The notes: a model not told the origin generated them from the sequence alone. Shown: positions 31,178 through 39,758, counted from the first letter of the stretch. The stretch: 64,000 nt of DNA from JBAOHV01 sp037045265 (GCA_037045265.1 JBAOHV010000023.1:1-64000); one strand, 5' to 3'. Made by a program: numbers and translations.

Positions 31178-31929
31178 TCAGGCGACGATGCCGGTCTGGA
31201 TGGCCACGACGAAGCAAGCAGTTCATGCCGATGGTCACGATGACGAACCCGGCGGCGAACGCCCTGCGCACGCCGTTGTAGCGGGGGCTGTTGACGCCCA
31301 TCGACTGGAACATCGACCAGGCGCCGTGGAACAGGTGGATGCCGAGGGCGATGTTGCCCACGAGGTAGATCAGCGCCACCGGCCAGCGCTCCAGGCTGGC
31401 GACGAGGTTGTCGTACGCGTCGCCCCGCACGAAGTCGGGGTTCGCCCAGCCCCAGGTGAGATCCGCCAGGTGGAACAGGATGTAGAGGGCGACGATGATG
31501 CCGGTCCAGCGCATGGTGCGGGCGGCGAAGTTCGCGGCGATGTAGTCGCGGGGCGACTGGTAGCGGATCGGCCGGGCCCGACGGTTCATCGCCGTGAGCT
31601 GCGCGGCCGAGATGATGTGCAGCGCGAACATCACGATCAGGCCGATGCGCAGGGCCCACAGGACCCAGGTGTGCGGCATGATCGGGTAGAGGAGCGTAGC
31701 GGAGTCCCTCGGCGTAGTGGTCGAAGTCCGTCGGACCCATGAACATCTTGATGTTGCCGAACATGTGGGCGAACACGAAGCCCATGAGACCGATGCCGGT
31801 GAGGGCCATCACCCACTTCTTGCCGACGGCGGAGCGCCAGAAGTCGATGAGGACGTTGCTGCTGGAGCGGTGCGCTCCGTTCACGTCGGGGGCATCGGCT
31901 CCCTCACGACGTTCCATGGCCTGGGTCAT
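31178..31929 (-). CDS. sdhC: Succinate dehydrogenase cytochrome b558-type membrane subunit (frameshifted)
   Basis: Single-subunit di-heme anchor of complex II. ATG at 31929 behind CAGGAGAGCACGGCC. The N-terminus is soluble (MTQAMERREGADAPDVNG), then five helices: KKWVMALTGIGLMGFVFAHM, WVLWALRIGLIVMFALHII, WTGIIVALYILFHLADLTWG, WPVALIYLVGNIALGIHLFH and AFAAGFVIVTIGMNC. Heme-ligand histidines occur in FAHMFGN, ALHIISA, LFHLADL and GIHLFHGAWS. One break near 31,697. Another near 31,205 is a 4-nt tandem duplication (GCTTGCTT for GCTT); with it removed the protein ends CFVVAIQTGIVA at 31178. First gene of sdhCAB. Confidence 0.92.
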
Positions 31930-32060
31930 GGCCGTGCTCTCCTGAACGACGGGTCACCGACACCGGGGTGGCGGTTCGCTCCGAACCTACCTGTTGGGCC
32001 GCAACCTCTCACAAACCAGTCCGGGACCTGAGGTTCGACAGCGGGGGACCCCAGTTGTCT

Positions 32061-32091
32061 GATATATCCGACTGGGATGACGATATATACT
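32061..32091 (+). promoter_or_regulatory. vapBC promoter with repeated GATATAT sites
   Basis: Two GATATAT motifs (32061-32067 and 32082-32088) lie 21 bp apart. The second continues as TATACT (32086-32091), a good -10 box, 7 bp before the vapB GTG. Transcription would then begin at or next to the start codon, giving a leaderless mRNA, which is common in Actinobacteria. The AT-rich sites stand out in GC-rich surroundings and are plausible operators for VapB autorepression. No convincing -35 box is visible. Confidence 0.6.
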
Positions 32092-32098
32092 GCGACTC

Positions 32099-32293
32099 GT
32101 GACGAAGCGTCTGATCGATGTCGATGACGGCGTCCTCGCGTCGGCGCAGGCCCGGCTCGGGACCGCCACGATCAAGGAGACGGTGAACACAGCGCTCCGA
32201 CGTGTCGCCGATGATCGGTCGGCGGATCTTGCGGAAGCACTTCAGGTGCTGGCGGACATGCCGCTCGAGGATCGCAGCGTGGCGTGGCGCTGA
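32099..32293 (+). CDS. vapB: VapB-type antitoxin
   Basis: A 64-aa ribbon-helix-helix-like antitoxin starting at GTG 32099. MTKRLIDVDDGVLASAQARL and TIKETVNTALRRVADDR match the type II VapB/MazE9-like fold of Actinobacteria, where the first strand pairs to bind DNA and the C-terminal tail (EALQVLADMPLEDRSVAW) neutralises the toxin. It overlaps the toxin start by 10 bp. No Shine-Dalgarno sequence precedes it, consistent with leaderless translation from the -10 box at 32086. Confidence 0.88.
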   Translation: MTKRLIDVDDGVLASAQARLGTATIKETVNTALRRVADDRSADLAEALQVLADMPLEDRSVAWR

Positions 32294-32695
32294 GCTACCT
32301 CGTCGACACCAGCGTGCTCACGAGGCTCGGCGCGACGACCGTGGCGGACCGGTTGAAGTCGATGGTCGGCGTCGGCATCGCCAGGTGCTCGGTCTCCGAT
32401 CTTCGAGATCGGCTTCTCGGCTCGTAGCCAAGAAGAGTGGGACAAGTTGATGAAGGCGATCGACGTGTTCGATCTGGTGTCCGTCGAAGGCCACCACTTC
32501 TCAAGAGCGGGCAACGTGCAGCGTCTGCTGGCCTCCGAAGGACTGCGCGGCCGGAAGGTTCCCGACCTGCTCGTCGCGGCTGTCGCCGAGGAGCGGTCGC
32601 TCACAGTCCTGCACTACGACGCCGACTTCGACCACATCGCGTCCGCGACCGGTCAGACCGTCGAATGGGTGGTGCCTCGGGGGTCGATCGACTGA
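32284..32695 (+). CDS. vapC: VapC-type PIN-domain ribonuclease toxin (one frameshift)
   Basis: A Mg-dependent PIN RNase of about 136 aa, toxin of the pair. GTG start at 32284 overlapping the antitoxin stop. YLVDTSVLTRLG gives the first acidic residue, LEIGFSARSQEEWDK (second acidic) is reached after a break near 32,398, and RKVPDLLVAAVAEERSLTVL plus HYDADFDHIA gives the third and fourth. It ends EWVVPRGSID. The break is one extra base before TTCGAGATCGGC and is probably a read error, since all catalytic residues are kept. The RNA target is unknown; VapC enzymes usually cleave tRNA or the 23S sarcin-ricin loop. Confidence 0.87.
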
Positions 32696-32850
32696 TTCGG
32701 CGCCCGGCCGATGCTGGTCCGCCGGACCGCCCGATGTGCCGGGACGATGTGATGCACCGACGTCCAGCCTGACGTTCCCCCCTTCGCCACGCCGAGATGC
32801 TCGCGGCAGGAGGTCCGGGTCCGGAGCCGTAGCGTGTGGTCGTGGAGGCC

Positions 32851-33786
32851 ATGGCCGACAACGGCGGCGGGCGGGTCATCGTGGCCGTCGAGGTCGAGGA
32901 CACGCCGTGGTGTGCGACCGGGAGCGAGCTCGTCGCCGACCGGCTGTTCGCACTCGGTGCCAGCGCTGTGTCGGAGCTGGCTGACGACGACGGCGGCACG
33001 TCGTCGCTGAGGCTCGTGGCGGATCTGCCCGCCGACTCCCTCGACCGCCTGGCCGCGGCGGGCCTGCGGTTCGAGTTGCTGGAGATCGATCCCACATGGG
33101 ACGACGGCTGGCGTGAGCACGCGCGGGCGGTCTGCGTGGGCGAGCGACTCGTCGTGCGGCCGGAGTGGGTCGATCCCGCCGGAGCGGCCGACGGCGACGC
33201 TGACAGTGATCGTGTCGAGGTCGTTGTCGACGCCGCCGACTCCTTCGGCTCCGGCTCGCACGCCACGACCCGGCTGTGCCTCGAGGCGATCGAACGCATC
33301 GTCGGCCCCGGGGACCGGGTGCTCGACATCGGATCGGGGACCGGAGTGCTCGGGGTCGCGGCACTCCTTCTCGGAGCAGAGACGCTGGTGGCGATCGATG
33401 TCGATCCGAACGCCGTGGCCGCGACCCGCAGGACCGCAGAGCTGAACGGCGCGGCCGGCCATGTCGTCGAGGCCTCGGGCCGATCGGTTGCCGAGGTGGC
33501 CGCCGACCACGGTCCGTTCGACCTCGTCCTGGCGAACCTGCTCGTCCCGATCATCGAGGAGCTCGGTCCCGAGATGGTGCGGTCGGTCGCGTCGGGAGGA
33601 CGGATCGTGCTCAGCGGGCTGCTGGACGAATCGGGGGACGGGACACCGGACGGCGACGCTGTCGTCGGCCGGGCCACAGAGCCGACCCAGGTCGATCGAG
33701 CGATCGTCGCGCTCGGACCGGGATTCGGCGCCCCGACGGTCGAGCGCGACGGCGGGTGGGTGGTGGTGCTCTCCACGCGCAACTGA
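32851..33786 (+). CDS. PrmA-like ribosomal protein L11 methyltransferase
   Basis: A SAM-dependent methyltransferase of about 311 aa resembling PrmA, which trimethylates L11. I prefer ATG 32851 (MADNGGGRVIVAVEVED); a GTG at 32836 is an alternative. The N-terminal alpha/beta domain contains the PrmA signature around DPTWDDGWREHARAV and DAADSFGSGSHATTRLCLEA (the FGTGxHxTT-like motif, here FGSGSHATT). The SAM motif I is VLDIGSGTGVLGVAALLLGA, with DVDPNAVAATRRTAELNGA and LANLLVPIIEELGPEM. The frame is clean. It converges on the MBL-rhodanese gene. The exact substrate is inferred from the family. Confidence 0.85.
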   Translation: MADNGGGRVIVAVEVEDTPWCATGSELVADRLFALGASAVSELADDDGGTSSLRLVADLPADSLDRLAAAGLRFELLEIDPTWDDGWREHARAVCVGERLVVRPEWVDPAGAADGDADSDRVEVVVDAADSFGSGSHATTRLCLEAIERIVGPGDRVLDIGSGTGVLGVAALLLGAETLVAIDVDPNAVAATRRTAELNGAAGHVVEASGRSVAEVAADHGPFDLVLANLLVPIIEELGPEMVRSVASGGRIVLSGLLDESGDGTPDGDAVVGRATEPTQVDRAIVALGPGFGAPTVERDGGWVVVLSTRN

Positions 33787-33862
33787 TGCGCACCCAAGGC
33801 CCGCAACTGATGCGCGCCCGCCGACAGCGGTGCGCTGCCCCTGGATGGACGGGACCCATCCA
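33779..33862. terminator. Direct repeat and hairpin between convergent genes
   Basis: GCAACTGATGCGC occurs twice in tandem, starting at the prmA stop. A short hairpin (TGGATGG 33842-33848 with CCATCCA 33856-33862) follows. The region separates two convergent genes and probably terminates both; evidence is modest. Confidence 0.35.
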
Positions 33863-33898
33863 CGCCGGGCGTCCCGTCCGGAACGCCCCGACGTGTTG

Positions 33899-35301
33899 CT
33901 ACGCGTCGACCGGGATCGCCTCGGATGCTGCCCGCGTAGCCGCCGATGATGTCGGCGACGTCGGCAAAGCCCTTTGAGCGCAGGAGCGACGCCGCGACCG
34001 ACGACCGGTAGCCGCCGGCGCAGTAGACGATCGTCGGGGCGTCGGGGTCGAGCTCGTCGATGCGGGCGAGCAGGCTGGCGAGCGGGACGTTCGTGGCGCC
34101 TGGGAGCATCCCGTCGTCGCACTCGGCGGGGTTGCGTACGTCGAGGACCTGGAGCGACGTGGGGTCCTGGGCGGTGGATGCCCCGATGCGCTCCACAGCC
34201 TCGCCGGGTGCCAGCCGGTCGGCCGTGGCCCACAGGCCGTGGTGGCTGGCGAGGAGGCCGTCGACGCCCTCGACGACGCCGAGCACGTTGTCGAAGCCGA
34301 TGCGGGCCAGGCGGATGCGGCGCCTCGTCCTCGCGTCCCGGGTCCGTCACCAGGACGACGGCCTGGTCGGGCCGGATCACGTCGCCGGCGTACTCGGCGA
34401 AGCGGCCCTCGAGGCCCACGTTCACCGCACCCGGCAGGTGGGCCGCCGCGAAGCGCTCGCCGTCGCGGCCGTCGATCAGCACAGCGCCGTCCTCGACGTG
34501 TTGCAGCGCCTCTTCGAGGGTGAGGCGGGGGGCGGGCGCCGCGTCGTCGAGCAGGTCGTGGCCCCGGCGGTTCGTCGTGGCGGCGAACACGAAGTAGGGC
34601 GGCGCCACCGGCTGGCCGCTGGTGACGGCCTCGACGAACTCGTCCTCGGTCATCGGGGCCAGCGCCGGGTTGGTGCGGCGCTGCTCGCCGATCGTCGACC
34701 GGTTCGCCGTCGAGAGGTTCTTGCCACAGGCGGATCCGGCGCCGTGAGCGGGGAAGACGATCGTGTCATCGGGGAGGGTCAGGATCTGGTCCTGCAGCGA
34801 GCGGTACAGGCGGCGGGCCAGGTCGTCCGCCGTCCAGCCGATCGAGGTGAGAAGGTCGGGGCGTCCGACGTCGCCGATGAAGAGGGCGTCGCCGGTGAGG
34901 ACCGCCCACGGGTCGCTGCCGTCCGCCGGGTCGGGCCACACGACGATCGAGATCGACTCCGGAGTGTGACCGGGGGTGTGGCGCACCTCGAGCACGACCT
35001 TCCCCAGCTCGAGACGCTGGCGGTCGATCAGCACGTCCATGGGGAAGTCGGCCTCGGCGCCGGGCCCGAACGAGATCGCCGCTCCGGTGGCGTCGGCCAG
35101 CTCGAGGTGGCCGGACAGGAAATCCGCGTGGAAGTGGGTCTCGATCACCCGCTCGATCGTGAGGCCGTGCCGCTCGGCGTCGGCGAGGTACATGCCGACG
35201 TCGCGCTGGGGGTCGACGACGATGGCGCGGCCGGTGGTCTCGTCGCCGATCAGGTAGCTGAACTGCGAGAGGCAACCCAGCTCGTACTGCTCGAAGATCA
35301 T
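33899..35301 (-). CDS. MBL-fold persulfide dioxygenase-like protein with rhodanese domains (frameshifted C-terminus)
   Basis: A fusion of a metallo-beta-lactamase-fold domain and rhodanese domains, about 465 aa, as in CstB-like persulfide-processing enzymes. ATG at 35301 behind GAGGAGCGAGC. MIFEQYELGCLSQFSYLIGD leads to the metal motif ETHFHADFLSGHLEL, then HTPGHTPESISIV and TGDALFIGDVGRPDL and FPAHGAGSACG. The first rhodanese (EDGAVLIDGRDGERFAAAHL) lacks a Cys loop. After a break near 34,320 the second has IVYCAGGYRSSVAASLL with the active-site Cys. The end is GGYAASEAIPVDA if one extra G near 33,930 is removed. It likely oxidises glutathione or other low-molecular persulfides; an operator for a CsoR/CstR-type sensor lies upstream. 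Confidence 0.87.
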
Positions 35302-35364
35302 GCTCGCTCCTCGCTGCGGTCCCGTCGGAACGTACTTCCGACGTGACGTCCGTGACTCGACAGT

Positions 35365-35380
35365 ATACCCTAGGGGGTAT
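35365..35380. promoter_or_regulatory. CsoR/CstR-type operator
   Basis: ATACCC-TAGG-GGGTAT is a perfect 6-bp inverted repeat with a 4-bp centre, the shape known for operators of the CsoR/FrmR/CstR repressor family. It lies 64 bp upstream of the MBL-rhodanese start on one side and overlaps the start codon of a Cys-rich microprotein on the other. CstR responds to persulfide, fitting the neighbour. The repressor gene is not in the window. Confidence 0.75.
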
Positions 35381-35543
35381 GTGTAGAGCAACGACGTGCA
35401 AGACGTGTGGACGACCGGACTGGACGGGGTGCGGCGCCCACGTGGAACAGGTGCTCGGGGACGTCCCTCCCTCGCAGCGGTGCCACTGCCGCGAGGACGG
35501 CACCCGGAACAAGCGCGGAGGGTGGTTCAGGCGAGGTTCGTGA
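35379..35543 (+). CDS. Small Cys-rich zinc-ribbon-like protein
   Basis: A 54-aa protein from ATG 35379, whose first two bases are the last two of the operator. Sequence landmarks are MCRATTCKTCGRPDWTGCGA, HVEQVLGDVP and QRCHCRED, with six or more cysteines and two histidines. Small proteins of the form CxTCxxxxWxGCGxHxxxV are widespread in Actinobacteria and Proteobacteria and have no established function to my knowledge. Zinc binding is likely. With the operator at its start, translation is probably leaderless and shut off by the repressor. A longer frame from 35343 would run through the operator and is less likely. Confidence 0.75.
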   Translation: MCRATTCKTCGRPDWTGCGAHVEQVLGDVPPSQRCHCREDGTRNKRGGWFRRGS

Positions 35544-35607
35544 CGAGCCTCTGACGTCGGTCGGACGCGGCGGTCGTGCGTGGGTCGGCGTGAGTAGCCT
35601 CCCGCGC

Positions 35608-37062
35608 ATGGTCGATCCCGCAGCACAGCCCGCCGCCACGAGCGCCCCCGAAGCACCCGGTGACCTGCCGTCGACGCTGGGGGAGCTGCGGACATCGGGC
35701 TGGACGTCACGGCCGGTCAAGCACGAGATCCGGGCCAACGCCGCGGACCGCATCCGCGACGGTGTCCCGCTGTTCCCCCACGTGCTCGGCTACGCCGACA
35801 CCGTCTTCCCGCAGCTCGAGAACGCGCTGCTCGCCGGACACGACATCATCTTCCTGGGCGAGCGGGGCCAGGCCAAGACCCGGATGATCCGCTCGCTCGT
35901 CGACCTCCTCGACGAGTGGATGCCGATCGTCGAGGGCTCCGAGATCAACGACGACCCGTACGCCCCCGTCTCGGCCCACGCCCGCTCGCTGGTAGCGGAG
36001 TCCGGTGACGAGGCGCCGATCGCCTGGGTCCACCGCTCGACGCGCTTCGGCGAGAAGCTCGCCACCCCCGACACAGCGATCGCGGACCTCATCGGCGAGG
36101 TCGACCCGATCCGCGTCGCCGAGGGCCGCTACCTGTCCGACGAGCTGACGCTGCACTACGGACTCGTGCCACGCACCAACCGTGGCATCTTCGCCATCAA
36201 CGAGCTGCCCGACCTCGCCGAGCGCATCCAGGTCGGCCTCCTCAACGTGCTCGAGGAGCGCGACATCCAGATCCGCGGCTACAAGATCCAGCTGCCGCTC
36301 GACCTGCTCCTCGTGGCGTCGGCCAACCCCGAGGACTACACCAACCGGGGTCGGCTGATCACGCCGCTGAAGGACCGCTTCGGCTCGCAGGTCCGGACCC
36401 ACTACCCGCTGGACGTCGAGACCGAGGTGGCGATCGTCGAGCAGGAGGCCGAGCCGTTCGCCGTCGACGGCGTGACCGTCACCGTGCCCGAGCACATGAG
36501 CGACATCGTCGCCACGATCTCGCAGCTCGCCCGTCAGAGCCCGCACATCTCGCAGCGCTCCGGCGTGTCGGTGCGCCTGTCGGTGTCAAACCAGGAGACG
36601 ATGGTCGCCAACGCTGCGCGCCGGGCCCTCGCCGCCGGAGAGACCGAGGTCGTCCCCCGGGTGTGCGACCTCGAGGCGCTGCCCGCGTCGACCGCCGGCA
36701 AGATCGAGATCGAGACGCTCGAGGAGGGCCGCGACGAGCAGGTGCTCGACCACCTCGTGCGCTCAGCCGTGCTCACCGTGTTCCGGGAGCGGGTCCGACC
36801 CGAGTCGCTGACCAAGATCGTCGACTCGTTCGAGGGCCACGACCCGATCGAGACCGGCGAGGACGTGCCGGCGTCGGCCTACGTCGAGCTGCTCACCGAC
36901 CTGCCCGCTCTCGGAGCGCCGGTCGATCAGCTGGTCGGCGAGCAGGCCAGCGCCGGTGTCATCGCCTCCGCCGTCGAGCTGGTGTTGGAAGGCCTGCACC
37001 TCTCGAAGCGGCTGAACAAGGACGCCGTCGGCGGGCGGGCCCAGTACCGGGCAAGAGGCTGA
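35608..37062 (+). CDS. MoxR/magnesium-chelatase-I-like AAA+ ATPase
   Basis: A 484-aa AAA+ protein in one clean frame. Walker A is a variant, FLGERGQAKTRMIRSL (GxxGxAKT), as in many MoxR-like and sigma54-like ATPases. Other motifs are NRGIFAINELPDLAERIQVG (Walker B with catalytic Glu), LLNVLEERDIQIRGYKIQLP (typical MoxR/ChlI), VASANPEDYTNRGRLITPLK with the Arg finger, and QSPHISQRSGVSVRLSVSN. ATPases of this type act with a VWA-domain partner to insert metals or remodel complexes. The VWA protein at 37752 is the expected partner; a thioredoxin-like gene lies between. The start is ATG 35608; upstream in-frame codons run through the preceding gene. Confidence 0.85.
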   Translation: MVDPAAQPAATSAPEAPGDLPSTLGELRTSGWTSRPVKHEIRANAADRIRDGVPLFPHVLGYADTVFPQLENALLAGHDIIFLGERGQAKTRMIRSLVDLLDEWMPIVEGSEINDDPYAPVSAHARSLVAESGDEAPIAWVHRSTRFGEKLATPDTAIADLIGEVDPIRVAEGRYLSDELTLHYGLVPRTNRGIFAINELPDLAERIQVGLLNVLEERDIQIRGYKIQLPLDLLLVASANPEDYTNRGRLITPLKDRFGSQVRTHYPLDVETEVAIVEQEAEPFAVDGVTVTVPEHMSDIVATISQLARQSPHISQRSGVSVRLSVSNQETMVANAARRALAAGETEVVPRVCDLEALPASTAGKIEIETLEEGRDEQVLDHLVRSAVLTVFRERVRPESLTKIVDSFEGHDPIETGEDVPASAYVELLTDLPALGAPVDQLVGEQASAGVIASAVELVLEGLHLSKRLNKDAVGGRAQYRARG

Positions 37063-37085
37063 GTCCTGATGCTGGAACGACGCTG

Positions 37086-37592
37086 ATGGTCGAGCCGCGC
37101 TTCGATCCCGACCCGTTCGTCCTCGACGTCTCCGGCTGGGTCAACAGCGAGCCGATCGACCTGGCGGACCTGCGCGGTCGTGTCGTGGTCATCGAGGCGT
37201 TCCAGATGCTGTGCCCCGGCTGCGTCAGCCACGGTCTGCCGCAGGCGACCCGGGTGCACCAGCGCACGAGCCGCGACGACGTCGTGGTCCTCGGCCTGCA
37301 CACCGTGTTCGAGCACCACGACGTGATGGGCCCCGACGCCCTGCGCGTGTTCCTGTCGGAGTACCGGATCCCGTTCCCGGTCGCGATCGACCGCCCGACC
37401 GGGTCCACGTTCCCGGCGACGATGGACCGCTACCAGCTCCAGGGCACGCCCACGATGCTGCTCATCGACCGCAACGGCGCGCTGCGCGACATGTGGCTGG
37501 GTGCCGTCGACGACGTCGCGCTCGGCATCCGCCTCGGCCGCCTGCTCTCCGAGCCGGTTGAACCGCCCCCCGACCGACCCGACCCATCCTGA
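37086..37592 (+). CDS. TlpA/redoxin-like thioredoxin-fold protein
   Basis: A 168-aa thioredoxin-fold protein from ATG 37086, 23 bp after the ATPase. The N-terminal part reads VLDVSGWVNSEPIDLADLRG, the CxxC is in FQMLCPGCVSHGLPQATRVH (CPGC), and QGTPTMLLIDRNG holds the cis-Pro. This is the AhpC/TSA-ResA-TlpA pattern without signal peptide or membrane anchor, so probably cytoplasmic. The catalytic motif is complete. Its stop codon TGA (37590-37592) is shared with the first bases of a family-B palindrome. Its place between a MoxR-like ATPase and a VWA protein suggests a redox role in the same process, which is inference. Confidence 0.8.
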   Translation: MVEPRFDPDPFVLDVSGWVNSEPIDLADLRGRVVVIEAFQMLCPGCVSHGLPQATRVHQRTSRDDVVVLGLHTVFEHHDVMGPDALRVFLSEYRIPFPVAIDRPTGSTFPATMDRYQLQGTPTMLLIDRNGALRDMWLGAVDDVALGIRLGRLLSEPVEPPPDRPDPS

Positions 37593-37639
37593 ACTCGGGT
37601 CGTCTCGCGCCGATTATCGGAGTCATCCGACCCGAGTTC
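37591..37639. repeat. Palindromic repeat family B, copy 3
   Basis: Arms GAACTCGGGTCG (37591-37602) and CGACCCGAGTTC (37628-37639) are perfect. Read on the other strand it matches copy 1 closely (GACTCCGATAATCGGCGCGA against GACTCCGATAGTCGGCGCGA). It begins inside the stop codon of the thioredoxin-like gene. Confidence 0.9.
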
Positions 37640-37651
37640 GGCAGGCCCCCT

Positions 37652-37700
37652 GAACTCGGGTCGTCTCGCGCCTTATGTCGGTGTCATCCGACCCGAGTTC
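37652..37700. repeat. Palindromic repeat family B, copy 4
   Basis: Same arms as copy 3 (37652-37663 and 37689-37700) with a more diverged centre (CCTTATGTCGGTGTCAT). The tandem pair spaced by 12 bp repeats the arrangement seen at 25542-25638. Confidence 0.9.
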
Positions 37701-37751
37701 GGAAACCATCGTGACCCGAGCTCGGCGGTGGGCGGGCAGTAGCCTCCGGCA

Positions 37752-39758
37752 ATGGCGAGGCCACGCTTCCGCTACTCGCCCTGGGACGGGACCCAGGTCG
37801 GCTTCGAGCTCGACGCGCTCGACGTCATGGAGCAGCTCACCGACGACCTGCTCTACCACGGCGACCTGAACGCGGCGCTGCGGCGGATGATGCAGCAGGG
37901 CTTCGAGGACCGCAACGGCGAGCGAATGCAGGGCCTGCGCGAGATGCTCGAGCAGCTCAAGGACCGTCGCCGTGACCTGCTCGACCGCTTCGACCTCGGC
38001 GGCGTGTACGAGGACATCGCCAACGAGCTGAACGAGGTCGTCGCGCAGGAGCGCGAGTCGCTCCAACAGCAGGTCGAACAGGCCCAGGCGTCGGGCGATC
38101 AGCGACGCGCCGAGCTCACCGAGGAGACCGCGGCCGGCCACAACATGGAGCTCGACATGCTGCCGCCGGACCTCGCGGGCAAGGTCCGCGGGCTCGACGA
38201 GTACGACTTCACGTCGACCGAGGCCGCCGAGCGGTTCGAGGCGCTCAAGGACCGGCTGCGCGAGCAGCTCGTGCAGCAGGCCGTCGACCAGATGTCGGGC
38301 GCCATGCAGAACATGACCGCGCAGGACATGTCCCGAATGAAGGACATGCTCGCCGAGCTCAACCAGATGCTCGAGCAGCGGGGGAGGGGCGAGGAGCCCG
38401 ACTTCGACGGGTTCATGGAGCGCCACGGCGACTTCTTCCCCGAGAACCCCGCAGAACCTCGACGAGCTGCTCGAGATCATGGCGGCGCGCATGCAGGCCA
38501 TGCAGGCGCTGATGAACTCGATGACGCCCGAGCAGCGGGCCCAGCTCCAGGAGCTGTCGGACCAGCTGCTCGAGGACATGGACCTGCGCTGGCAGATGGA
38601 CCAGCTCGGCCAGAACCTGCGCGACGCGTTCCCCGACATGGACTGGGACGCCAGCTACCGGTTCCGCGGCGACGACCCCCTCGACATGGCCCAGGCCAGC
38701 TCGGTGCTGGGCGAGCTGGGCGACCTCGACCAGCTCGAGCAGATGCTGCGCGGCAGCTCCGACCCCGGCGCGCTGCGCGACGTCGACCTCGACCGGGTCC
38801 GCCAGCGCCTCGGCGACCAGGCCGCGGCCAGCCTCGAGCGGATGAGCGAGATCACCAGGATGCTCACCGACGCCGGCCTGGTCGGAACAGCGCGAGGGCC
38901 GCCTGGAGCTCACGCCCAAGGGCATGCGCCGGCTCGGCCAGAACGCGCTCAGCCGAGCTGTTCCGCAAGCTCGACCGAGACATGCTCGGCCGCCACGAGC
39001 TCGAACGATCCGGCGCCGGTCACGAGCGGACCTACCAGACCAAGCCCTACGAGTGGGGCGACCCGTTCAACCTCCACATCGAGAAGACGATCCGCAACGC
39101 CATCGTCCGCGGAGAGACCGCGCCCGTGCGCCTGTCACCCGAGGACTTCGAGATCGAGCAGACCGAGCACGTCGTCCGATCCTCGACGGTGCTGATGCTC
39201 GACCTGTCGCTGTCGATGCCGATGCGCGACAACTTCCTGCCCGCCAAGAAGGTGGCGATGGCGCTGCACTCGCTGATCTCGATGCAGTACCCGCGGGACT
39301 ACCTGGGCATCGTCGGGTTCTCCGAGGTCGCCCGCATCCTGACCGCCGAGCAGCTCCCCGAGGTGAGCTGGGACTTCGTCTACGGAACCAACATGCAGCA
39401 CGGGTTCCAGCTCGCCCGCCAGCTGCTCGCCCGCCAGTCCGGCACCAAGCAGATCATCATGATCACCGACGGCGAGCCGACCGCCCACATCAACGCCTAC
39501 GGCGAGCCTGAGTTCCACTACCCGCCGATCCGGGAGACCGTCGACGCCACCCTGCTCGAGGTCGCGCGCTGCACCCGGGAGCGCATCCGGATCAACACCT
39601 TCATGCTCGACCCCGACCGCAGCCTCCAGCACTTCATCGCCAAGCTGACCGAGATGAACCGGGGGAGGGCGTTCTACACGACGCCCGAGAACCTGGGGGA
39701 CTACGTGCTCGTGGACTTCATCGAGCAGAAGCGGGAGCTTCTCAAGGCCCGTCGCTGA
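37752..39758 (+). CDS. VWA-domain protein, partner of the MoxR-like ATPase (frameshifted middle)
   Basis: About 668 aa. The N-terminal two thirds are helical and charged (RYSPWDGTQVGFELDALDVM, then Gln/Glu/Arg-rich coiled-coil-like segments and RQRLGDQAAASLERMSEIT). Breaks near 38,454, 38,885 and 38,953 interrupt it. The C-terminal von Willebrand A domain has a MIDAS: VLMLDLSLSMPM (DxSxS), YLGIVGFSEVARILT and QIIMITDGEPTAH. Such large VWA proteins with a C-terminal MIDAS are partners of MoxR/ChlI-type ATPases, in the manner of ChlD or CbbO. The protein ends EQKRELLKARR. It sits downstream of the ATPase and thioredoxin-like gene on the same strand, after two palindromes. The biological target is unknown. 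Confidence 0.85.
   Translation: MARPRFRYSPWDGTQVGFELDALDVMEQLTDDLLYHGDLNAALRRMMQQGFEDRNGERMQGLREMLEQLKDRRRDLLDRFDLGGVYEDIANELNEVVAQERESLQQQVEQAQASGDQRRAELTEETAAGHNMELDMLPPDLAGKVRGLDEYDFTSTEAAERFEALKDRLREQLVQQAVDQMSGAMQNMTAQDMSRMKDMLAELNQMLEQRGRGEEPDFDGFMERHGDFFPENPAEPRRAARDHGGAHAGHAGADELDDARAAGPAPGAVGPAARGHGPALADGPARPEPARRVPRHGLGRQLPVPRRRPPRHGPGQLGAGRAGRPRPARADAARQLRPRRAARRRPRPGPPAPRRPGRGQPRADERDHQDAHRRRPGRNSARAAWSSRPRACAGSARTRSAELFRKLDRDMLGRHELERSGAGHERTYQTKPYEWGDPFNLHIEKTIRNAIVRGETAPVRLSPEDFEIEQTEHVVRSSTVLMLDLSLSMPMRDNFLPAKKVAMALHSLISMQYPRDYLGIVGFSEVARILTAEQLPEVSWDFVYGTNMQHGFQLARQLLARQSGTKQIIMITDGEPTAHINAYGEPEFHYPPIRETVDATLLEVARCTRERIRINTFMLDPDRSLQHFIAKLTEMNRGRAFYTTPENLGDYVLVDFIEQKRELLKARR

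Noticed and set aside
32653..34320. An apparent long C-terminal extension of the MBL-rhodanese protein running antisense through prmA
   Set aside because: It arises from a frame break near 34,320; the second rhodanese is in another frame and ends near 33,899.
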